Of a DNA stretch of 42,160 bases, positions 36,393 through 42,160 are shown one piece after another. The position numbers and the translations under genes were made by a program. Positions within the stretch are counted from its first letter, which is position 1. Each line of letters begins with the position of its first letter. The stretch is from Bacteroidales bacterium (GTDB lineage: Bacteria; Bacteroidota; Bacteroidia; Bacteroidales; UBA1556): NCBI GenBank assembly GCA_027064095.1, contig JAMOQI010000045.1, positions 1-42,160 on the forward strand, written 5' to 3'. The notes under the pieces are model-generated. The model had not been told where the DNA came from. It did no database searches and saw only the letters and a program-made list of their open reading frames with translations.

Positions 36393-37301
36393 TTAATTGT
36401 TTTTGATATTATTTGATTTTATTAAATTTTGCAATTTTTTAATCATATAGCTATAATATTCATCATATCTGTCGCTATAAAAATCTATTTTATAATTAAC
36501 CGTGTTTTTTGATTTTTTTTCTAACTCCTGTTTAAATTCAGTCATTTCATCCATTAAATTTTTAATTTCTTTATTTGAAAGTTTTGGAAATTCTTGTTCT
36601 ACTATTGCATCTCTAATATCTTTACTCCCCCTTCCTTTTAAAATATACTTTTTATACATTCTCATTGATTGAGGATAAATGTTCTTTAAGAAAATGCCTC
36701 TTTTAGTGAGAGTTATGGTTTTAATGTATTTGTCTTCAGCATTATTACCATGTATTATTTGTTGTAATGTATCTAATCTATTAAATAATGTGGTATCAAA
36801 AATGGAATTTGTTTTTGTTTTAAAATTATATTGATAGGCGTGTTTTGCCTGTTCAATATTTTTACTGATCTTTATACTATCTTTTTGATTAACAGCAAGG
36901 CGATAAGCTTTGTATATCTGATAATTTCTGATTGTCGGTAATTTGTAGAGAACGCCGGTATCGTTTACAATAAATCTTAAGGCTCTAATAGAGATTTCTC
37001 CCATAAAACCTATGTTTTGATATTCTCCGATTTGCGTAAGGGTATTGTTTTTTATATTGTAATGATAAACAGCTATTCTGTGGAACACGGTTTTTGATAT
37101 TCCTCCATCAGGAAACTTTGCCAATCCGGTAGCCGGTCTGAAAAAGCTTTCAATACTGACAAAAGCAAAAGTTGTGCTATCCTTATTCCAAACCGCATCG
37201 TATGAGTTTTTTATGGATGATACCATAAAATCAGAATGGGTGCATGATGTAAGAATAACTATAAAGGCAAAGACTATTAATATTTGTAATTTGTTTTTCA
37301 T
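36393..37301 (-). CDS. Lipoprotein of unknown function
   Basis: 302 residues from ATG 37301; an in-frame TTG nine bases upstream is not needed. Lipobox ILTSC follows a hydrophobic segment, so the protein is probably a membrane-attached lipoprotein. The middle contains FVSIESFFRPATGLAKFPDG and repeated basic, helical stretches; the end (about 235-300) is strongly charged and may be coiled coil (EIKNLMDEMTEFKQELEKKS). No family recognised. First gene of the minus-strand cluster of two lipoproteins, an OmpA-domain protein and a secreted protein. Confidence 0.72.
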   Translation of the reverse strand: MKNKLQILIVFAFIVILTSCTHSDFMVSSIKNSYDAVWNKDSTTFAFVSIESFFRPATGLAKFPDGGISKTVFHRIAVYHYNIKNNTLTQIGEYQNIGFMGEISIRALRFIVNDTGVLYKLPTIRNYQIYKAYRLAVNQKDSIKISKNIEQAKHAYQYNFKTKTNSIFDTTLFNRLDTLQQIIHGNNAEDKYIKTITLTKRGIFLKNIYPQSMRMYKKYILKGRGSKDIRDAIVEQEFPKLSNKEIKNLMDEMTEFKQELEKKSKNTVNYKIDFYSDRYDEYYSYMIKKLQNLIKSNNIKNN

Positions 37302-37376
37302 TTGTTCCAACTAATATCAAATAGAGTTACCTCTTAACAAATTATTACAAAACCAACATCTTTTGTTGTTTGCGGC

Positions 37377-37384
37377 CAAATTTA
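37377..37384 (-). promoter_or_regulatory. Candidate -7 promoter element for the lipoprotein-OmpA cluster
   Basis: Minus-strand TAAATTTG, giving a leader of about 70 bases that includes a small hairpin CAACA-TCTTT-TGTTG (about 37353-37367). Confidence 0.35.
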
Positions 37385-37490
37385 CAAATATTTTCTTTAT
37401 TTGTTAAATAATTTTCATTTGTATTGATGATTTTGAAGGTTCAATTACACCAGCAAGGAAAAATCTTATCCATTGTTCCAATTTATTTTT

Positions 37491-37520
37491 CAATCTTATT
37501 TATGAATAATTGTAGTTAAT
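37491..37520 (+). repeat. Degenerate palindromic repeat, copy E
   Basis: TTATTTATGAATAAT retains the inner inverted repeat as in copy A, followed by a GTTAA motif at the same distance; the outer core bases are changed. Confidence 0.45.
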
Positions 37521-37589
37521 TAAATATCCACGTGAATTTTATGAAATAAATGTATCTAATATTTCAAAAATATATTGGTTGTATTTACA

Positions 37590-37597
37590 TATCTTTG
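37590..37597 (+). promoter_or_regulatory. Candidate -7 promoter element for the glycosyltransferase pair
   Basis: TATCTTTG followed by CC, about 24 bases before the TTG start. Leader about 17 bases. Confidence 0.45.
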
Positions 37598-37620
37598 CCT
37601 AATAAATATATTTTTTAGAT

Positions 37621-38733
37621 TTGAAGAAAAGAATCATAGTATCGGTTAGTAACGATTTGTACAGCGATCAAAGAGTTAGGAAGGTTTGTAATAGTCTTTA
37701 TAATTCCGGCTTTGAAATTGTTCTTCTTGGTAGAAAACTTCCAGATTCTAAAGAAGTAACTGATAGACCTTATTCTATTCGTAGATTTAAACTTACTTTT
37801 AAGTCAGGAGCTCTATTTTATACTTCTTTAAATATAAGACTGTTTTTATATTTATTATTTCATAAAGCTGATGTGCTTTTGGCAAATGATTTGGACACAC
37901 TGTTGCCAAATTATTTAGTGTCTAAAATTAAAGGAATTCCTTTGGTTTACGATACTCATGAGTTGTTTACTGAGGTTCCGGAATTAGAAGATAGGTATTC
38001 TAAAAAAGTATGGGAATGGATAGAGGTGCTGATATTTCCAAAGTTGAAAAATGTATTTACTGTAAATGACTCAATAGCAAATATATATAATAAAAAATAT
38101 GGTGTTGAAATTAATGTTATTAAAAATATTCCAACTCGATCTGAGGCTTTTGTTCCTGAAACAAAATCTGATTTAGGACTTGATAAAATAGGTAAATATA
38201 TAATATTGCAAGGAGCGGGGATTAATATAGACAGGGGAGCAGAGGAACTTGTAGAAGCTATGAAATATGTTGATGCCGCATCATTGTTAATTGTTGGGAG
38301 TGGTGATGTTTTGCCAAAATTAAAAACCTTAGTAGAGGATTTGGACTTAAAGCAAAAAGTGATATTTATTGATAAACAGAGTCCGGCCAGGTTAAAGTCT
38401 TATACTTTTTATGCAGAAATAGGTATAAGCCTTGATAAGAATACCAATTTGAATTATAAATATAGTTTGCCAAATAAGATTTTTGATTATTTGCAGGTAG
38501 GGATTCCAATTTTAGCTTCTGATTTGCCCGAAATAAAAAAAGTAGTTTTGGGTTATAATGTAGGAGTTATTTGTAAAAATCATAAGCCAATGGAGATATC
38601 GAAATGTATAAATAATATGTTGGAAAGTAATGCCAAAGAAGAATTAAAAGATAACATCAAAAAAGCGTCTTCCATATTTTGCTGGGAGAACCAAGAAGAT
38701 ATACTTTTAAAAGTTTATAGAAAGTTCTTATGA
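37621..38733 (+). CDS. Glycosyltransferase, GT4-like (GT-B fold)
   Basis: 370 residues starting at TTG 37621 (KKRIIVSVSNDLYSDQRVRKVC follows, the usual start of this group; no ATG is in frame nearby). The DxxVRKV segment, LANDLDTLLPNYLVSKIKGIPLVYDTHELFTEVPE and the C-terminal YSLPNKIFDYLQVGIPILASDLPEIKKVV are typical of retaining GT-B enzymes, with Glu in the last segment likely contacting the sugar nucleotide. It probably acts in cell-surface polysaccharide or glycolipid synthesis. It overlaps the next glycosyltransferase gene by 4 bases (ATGA). Confidence 0.88.
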   Translation: MKKRIIVSVSNDLYSDQRVRKVCNSLYNSGFEIVLLGRKLPDSKEVTDRPYSIRRFKLTFKSGALFYTSLNIRLFLYLLFHKADVLLANDLDTLLPNYLVSKIKGIPLVYDTHELFTEVPELEDRYSKKVWEWIEVLIFPKLKNVFTVNDSIANIYNKKYGVEINVIKNIPTRSEAFVPETKSDLGLDKIGKYIILQGAGINIDRGAEELVEAMKYVDAASLLIVGSGDVLPKLKTLVEDLDLKQKVIFIDKQSPARLKSYTFYAEIGISLDKNTNLNYKYSLPNKIFDYLQVGIPILASDLPEIKKVVLGYNVGVICKNHKPMEISKCINNMLESNAKEELKDNIKKASSIFCWENQEDILLKVYRKFL

Positions 38734-39854
38734 GTAATAAACACTTACATATAATCTCTTTTGATGTTCCGTTTCCTGCTGATTATGGAGGAGTTATAGA
38801 TGTTTATTATAAGCTGGAAGAATTAAATAAAGTAGGTGTTGAGATTCATTTGCATTGTTTTGAATATGGTCGCAAGCACTCTGCTGAGCTTGATAAATTA
38901 TGTAATGAAGTAATTTATTATAAAAGAAATACAGCTTTACTTCAACATTTTAGTATTACACCTTATATCATTAAAAGTAGAATTTCATCAAAGTTAATAC
39001 ATAATCTCAAAAAAGATAACTACCCAATTTTGTGCGAAGGAATGCATACTTGTGGTATTTTAGGTTATTTCGAAAATCGAAAGATTATTTATCGTTCTTC
39101 TAATGTGGAGCATGTATATTATTATGAGTTGGCAAAAAAAGAAGGCTTATTTTATAAGAAAATATTTTTTGTAGCAGAGGCATTAAGGTTAAAATTATGG
39201 GAGAGAAACTTACGGAAGTCAAGTTTGTTCTTAACAGTAAATAAAAGTGAGAGAGATTATTATAATAAACGGTTTAAGGGAATTAAGATTGAGAATATTT
39301 ATTCATTTTATAATCAAAAAATAAATTTATTGCCAGATTTTAATATAAAAACAAAAAACATACTTTTTCATGGTAATTTGAGCGTACAAGAAAATATAGA
39401 GACAGCTCAATATATTATCAGCGAGATAGCCATAAAATCAAATTATAATTTTATTATAGCAGGTAAAAGTCCGGACAGAAAGCTTATATCTTTAGCCGAA
39501 AAGCAAAGTAATGTTACAATTTTATCGGACCTTACTGAAAAGGAAATGAATAGGCAAATCTCACAAGCACAAATAAATCTTTTGTTGACAAAACAAACCA
39601 CAGGATTAAAACTAAAGCTTTTAAATTCATTATATCAGGGTAAGTTTTGTATTGTAAATTATAATATGTTAGTGGGAACAGGTTTGGAATCTTGTGTTGA
39701 TATTGCCAATACTAGTAGCGAAATACTTTCTAAGATAGAAGAGTTAATGCAGATAGATTTTACAGAAAGTCTATATTCAAAGCGTAAATCCTTAATTCCT
39801 ACAGAGTTTGAGAATAAATTTAAAGTAGAACAAATGATAAAGCTAATATTTTAG
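38730..39854 (+). CDS. Glycosyltransferase, GT4-like
   Basis: 374 residues. The N-terminus HIISFDVPFPADYGGVIDVYYKL is a donor-enzyme start with the PxxxGG turn, and the second half has ILFHGNLSVQENIETAQYII and YNFIIAGKSPDRKLISLA of GT-B glycosyltransferases; the acceptor half (YRSSNVEHVYYYELAKKEG) resembles wall- or sulfoquinovose-type relatives. The usual C-terminal Glu motif is weak (TTGLKLKLLNSLYQGKFCIV). Start overlaps the upstream stop, so the two are translated together. The sugars are unknown. Confidence 0.82.
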   Translation: MSNKHLHIISFDVPFPADYGGVIDVYYKLEELNKVGVEIHLHCFEYGRKHSAELDKLCNEVIYYKRNTALLQHFSITPYIIKSRISSKLIHNLKKDNYPILCEGMHTCGILGYFENRKIIYRSSNVEHVYYYELAKKEGLFYKKIFFVAEALRLKLWERNLRKSSLFLTVNKSERDYYNKRFKGIKIENIYSFYNQKINLLPDFNIKTKNILFHGNLSVQENIETAQYIISEIAIKSNYNFIIAGKSPDRKLISLAEKQSNVTILSDLTEKEMNRQISQAQINLLLTKQTTGLKLKLLNSLYQGKFCIVNYNMLVGTGLESCVDIANTSSEILSKIEELMQIDFTESLYSKRKSLIPTEFENKFKVEQMIKLIF

Positions 39855-39861
39855 TTAATAT

Positions 39862-40545
39862 TTATGATATTTCAGTTTTAGTTTCTTCTTTGATTCTAGA
39901 ATCTTCAAAATTTATCACTCTTCCAGGGAATTTTTCAATAAGAGTATAGTCATGTGTTGCCATGATTACGGCACTACCACTTCTGGCAATACTATGCAAT
40001 AGTTCCATGATTCCTTTGGAAGTTTCAGGATCAAGATTACCGGTAGGCTCGTCAGCAAGGATTAAATATGGCTCATTTATTAGAGCTCTGGCAATTACTA
40101 TTCTTTGTTGTTCCCCACCCGAAAGCTGATGCGGCATTTTATGTCCTTTAAGTTCCATGCCTACTTTTTTTAGCACTTCTTCGAGTCGTTGTTCGATTTT
40201 CTTTTTGTCATTCCATTTTGTAGCCTTCATTACAAAAATCAGGTTATCACGAACAGACCTATCCATCAGTAGTTGAAAGTCTTGAAAAACAATTCCTAGT
40301 TTACGTCTTAATAGAGGTATTTGTTTGTTTTTTATTTTAGTTAGATCATAGCCTACTACATTTGCTATTCCTTTTTCAATAGGTAAATCGGCATATAGAA
40401 CTTTCATTAGGCTACTTTTTCCTGTACCGGTTCTGCCAACAAAATAAATAAACTCACCTTTATTAACTTCAATATTAACATCTTGTAATACTAATAAATC
40501 TCTTTGGTAAACAGAAATATCTTTTAACTCTACTAAAATATCCAT
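39862..40545 (-). CDS. ftsE: Cell-division ABC ATPase FtsE
   Basis: 227-residue ATPase that, with FtsX, signals from the divisome to peptidoglycan hydrolases. Walker [10 protein letters not shown] (37-45), Q-loop FQDF, signature LSGGEQQR (141-148), Walker [13 protein letters not shown] (161-172), and H-loop ATHDY are all present. The MacB/LolD family is close, but [20 protein letters not shown] is typical of FtsE. ftsX is not adjacent. The partner gene upstream (40567-40785) is 21 bases away, so they form a two-gene unit. It converges on the glycosyltransferase gene, 7 bases apart. Confidence 0.85.
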   Translation of the reverse strand: MDILVELKDISVYQRDLLVLQDVNIEVNKGEFIYFVGRTGTGKSSLMKVLYADLPIEKGIANVVGYDLTKIKNKQIPLLRRKLGIVFQDFQLLMDRSVRDNLIFVMKATKWNDKKKIEQRLEEVLKKVGMELKGHKMPHQLSGGEQQRIVIARALINEPYLILADEPTGNLDPETSKGIMELLHSIARSGSAVIMATHDYTLIEKFPGRVINFEDSRIKEETKTEIS

Positions 40546-40566
40546 CTATAACTATTATTAAATTGT

Positions 40567-40785
40567 TTAAATCTTCTTTAATTCACCAAAAGCCAAAACA
40601 GGTAAAGTCTTTTCCACTAAATCAGCATATTGAATTAAGTTAAATTTTTCTAAGCCTTCACGAGGTTTGTCAGCTCTAAAATATGCTATAAGTGTGAAAT
40701 TGTCATCTCTAAATTGTACATAATCAGGGATTTTGTGTCCACCCTTTATTTTCAAAATATACATCTGTTGTCTATTTAGTTTCAA
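40567..40785 (-). CDS. Small conserved-looking protein linked to ftsE
   Basis: 72 residues, no signal peptide or helix in the membrane. It looks like a compact alpha/beta protein (QQMYILKIKGGHKIPDYVQF; DNFTLIAYFRADKPREGLEK). I do not recognise a family. Its short distance to ftsE suggests a shared transcript and possibly a regulatory or structural part in division. A near-match promoter element TACTTTCG lies on the minus strand at about 40791-40798. Confidence 0.7.
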   Translation of the reverse strand: MKLNRQQMYILKIKGGHKIPDYVQFRDDNFTLIAYFRADKPREGLEKFNLIQYADLVEKTLPVLAFGELKKI

Positions 40786-40914
40786 ATACGAAAGTAATCA
40801 TTTTTTTAGCTCTTAGTTTATGATTAAAAAATATTTTTTTGAAGCTTAATTATTTATATATTAGCACCCTACAATATTTATTACTATATAGACTGTGGAA
40901 TTTTACTAAAATCT

Positions 40915-40942
40915 AATAATCATAACGGAAGTATTAAGTAAA
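40915..40942 (-). repeat. Partial palindromic repeat, copy F (inverted)
   Basis: In plus-strand order AATAATCATAACG, then 5 extra bases GAAGT, then ATTAAGTAAA: 13 and 10 bases identical to the reverse complement of copy D, separated by the insertion. One hairpin arm is lost. It overlaps the promoter element of the C25 peptidase gene (40939-40946). Confidence 0.5.
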
Positions 40943-40946
40943 TTTG
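40939..40946 (+). promoter_or_regulatory. Candidate -7 promoter element for the C25 peptidase gene
   Basis: TAAATTTG, about 72 bases before the ATG at 41018; its first bases come from repeat copy F. Confidence 0.3.
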
Positions 40947-41017
40947 TTTTAACTTTAACTATCTGGTGTATTGGAATTTCCAATTTATGATATAAATATT
41001 GTATTATTCATTGAATC

Positions 41018-42160
41018 ATGAGGCTAATACTTTTTATATCGTTTGTTTTTTTTAGTCCTTTTTTGTTTGGGCAAAATCAATATATCAATTTTGTTAATGA
41101 TGGTAGCAATTCAAATTCTATCAATGTTAATAGAATAGTAAATGATTTTGGTACTGATGGATTAAAAGTCAGGTATGATTTTAGCAGCGCTATTGTTCAT
41201 AATCAATTGTGGCGTAGCTCTTTTTATAACTATTTTTATATTAAAGGTTTCTCTCAATTGCAAGAACTTGGTAAACCCATGTTGCCTGTACATACTGATT
41301 TGATTTTTATTCCTGAAGGAGCAAGTATAAATATAACTATTAGTAAGTTAACATCAACTATATATAATAATTTTAATATTCTACCAGCTCAAACTGAAGC
41401 AACTGACTTAAGTAGTAATAATAATAAAACATCATATTACGACAGTGTGCTATATTATAGCAATTCGCTTTTCCCTTCAGAAGCCGTTCAACTAAAGAAA
41501 ATATTAGAAATAAGAGGTCAGCACTTTGCAGTTGTGGAGGTATATCCCATGCAGATAAATCCTTTTCAAGAGCAGTTAAGTTTACATTCAACTATTGAAT
41601 ATAGTGTTAGTTTCAGTAGTGTGCCAAGATTTATTAATTACTCAAATTATAGCTATAATTTCTTAAAGCATATTCCTAATATGGTTATTAATAAACCTAA
41701 ACTACAGAATTCAATTAATAGTTATATTATGAATAATAAGCCGGATATGCAAATTGGAAATACCAATTATGTTATTGTGTGTCCTCAAGAATTTATAAAA
41801 GCAGCAGACACTCTTGCAAAATGGAAGTCACAATTGGGTTATAAAGTAAAAATATTGCAAGATATAAATATATCAACTGTCAGTTTAAAGAATAAGCTTC
41901 GCATGATTTATAATGATTCTTTATCCAATTTAGAATATGTATTAATTCTGGGTGATTATGAGCAAGTCCCATCCAAAAGTGTTTTTGTAAATGGAAAAGA
42001 CGTTTATACAGATAATTACTATGCTTGCTTTGGTGATAGTAATGATGTATTTCCGGATGTAGCTATTGGAAGAATTTCAGTACACAGTTTAGCTTCGGCT
42101 TTTAATACTGTTAATAAAATTATAGAATACGAAAAGCATCCGAGTTTCAACATGGCATTT
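41018..42160 (+). CDS. Gingipain-family (C25) peptidase, 5' part only
   Basis: 381 codons without a stop; the gene runs off the window. Residues 1-19 are a signal peptide (MRLILFISFVFFSPFLFGQ). A propeptide region with beta-rich sequence (GKPMLPVHTDLIFIPEGA; AVVEVYPMQINP) covers about 20-240. The C25 domain begins near NYVIVCPQEFIKAADTLAKW and shows YVLILGDYEQVPS, YTDNYYACFGD and FPDVAIGRISVHSLA, the order found in gingipain-type peptidases and PorU. The catalytic His and Cys and any T9SS sorting domain lie beyond the edge, so PorU-like sortase versus secreted protease cannot be decided. Confidence 0.85.
   Translation, partial: MRLILFISFVFFSPFLFGQNQYINFVNDGSNSNSINVNRIVNDFGTDGLKVRYDFSSAIVHNQLWRSSFYNYFYIKGFSQLQELGKPMLPVHTDLIFIPEGASINITISKLTSTIYNNFNILPAQTEATDLSSNNNKTSYYDSVLYYSNSLFPSEAVQLKKILEIRGQHFAVVEVYPMQINPFQEQLSLHSTIEYSVSFSSVPRFINYSNYSYNFLKHIPNMVINKPKLQNSINSYIMNNKPDMQIGNTNYVIVCPQEFIKAADTLAKWKSQLGYKVKILQDINISTVSLKNKLRMIYNDSLSNLEYVLILGDYEQVPSKSVFVNGKDVYTDNYYACFGDSNDVFPDVAIGRISVHSLASAFNTVNKIIEYEKHPSFNMAF

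Larger units (their letters stand above)
37302..37620. other. Divergent gap before the glycosyltransferase genes
   Basis: Contains the minus-strand promoter element above, a degenerate palindromic repeat (37491-37520) and the plus-strand -7 element at 37590-37597. No gene. Confidence 0.6.

Noticed and set aside
36026..36406. 126-codon plus-strand frame with hydrophobic sequence
   Set aside because: It is antisense to the small lipoprotein gene, which has a lipobox and Shine-Dalgarno sequence; Ser/Phe/Leu-rich antisense frames are expected in AT-rich coding DNA.
39862..40545. FtsE considered as LolD or a MacB-type ATPase
   Set aside because: The family is close, but the Walker A context [15 protein letters not shown] and absence of a LolCE or MacB partner favour FtsE; confidence was lowered because ftsX is not adjacent.

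Overview
The window looks like chromosomal DNA of a low-GC, AT-rich member of the Bacteroidota; I cannot fix the genus. The signs are a Bacteroidota-type LptD, a LysM plus periplasmic-binding-fold lipoprotein-like protein, a sphingolipid-type acyltransferase, a transketolase split into two genes, a gingipain-family (C25) protein of the type IX secretion world, and repeated TAnnTTTG (-7) promoter elements with almost no Shine-Dalgarno sequences. No rRNA, tRNA, CRISPR array, prophage, integrase or transposase gene was seen.

Layout. 0.2-6 kb: hotdog thioesterase; lptD (minus); divergent N-acetylmuramoyl-L-alanine amidase and an MCE/MlaD lipid-transport protein, i.e. envelope functions. 6.4-10 kb: gyrB and an alpha-oxoamine synthase probably making the long-chain base of sphingolipids or sulfonolipids. 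10-14 kb, minus strand: two thioredoxins with a DUF6132-like membrane protein, then split transketolase with an M15 carboxypeptidase. 14.1-16.6 kb, plus strand: low-molecular-weight phosphatase, AIM24-like protein, DppC-type permease. 16.7-22.3 kb: ACP-phosphodiesterase-like protein, alanine dehydrogenase, methyltransferase, SPFH protein, MATE transporter. 22.3-29 kb, minus strand: tatA-tatC-unknown gene, and guaA-LysM protein-34 aa membrane peptide. 29-32.8 kb, minus strand: rplS, nhaD, secreted class-3 lipase. 32.8-37.3 kb: a decayed, nearly 1 kb gap followed by a small accessory-looking cluster of secreted proteins, lipoproteins and an OmpA-domain protein. 37.6-42.2 kb: two glycosyltransferases, ftsE with a small partner, and the 5' part of a C25 peptidase cut by the window edge.

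Most genes are housekeeping or envelope genes. The structure not explained by genes is in the gaps: a dispersed palindromic repeat (core GATTATTTGTGAATAATC) in at least six intergenic regions, once forming the end of a decayed reading frame; a relic of the OmpA-protein signal peptide near its intact paralogue; a short minus-strand transcription unit with -7 element and terminator; and a previously easy-to-miss 34-residue membrane peptide gene. I saw no convincing new defence or biosynthetic system.
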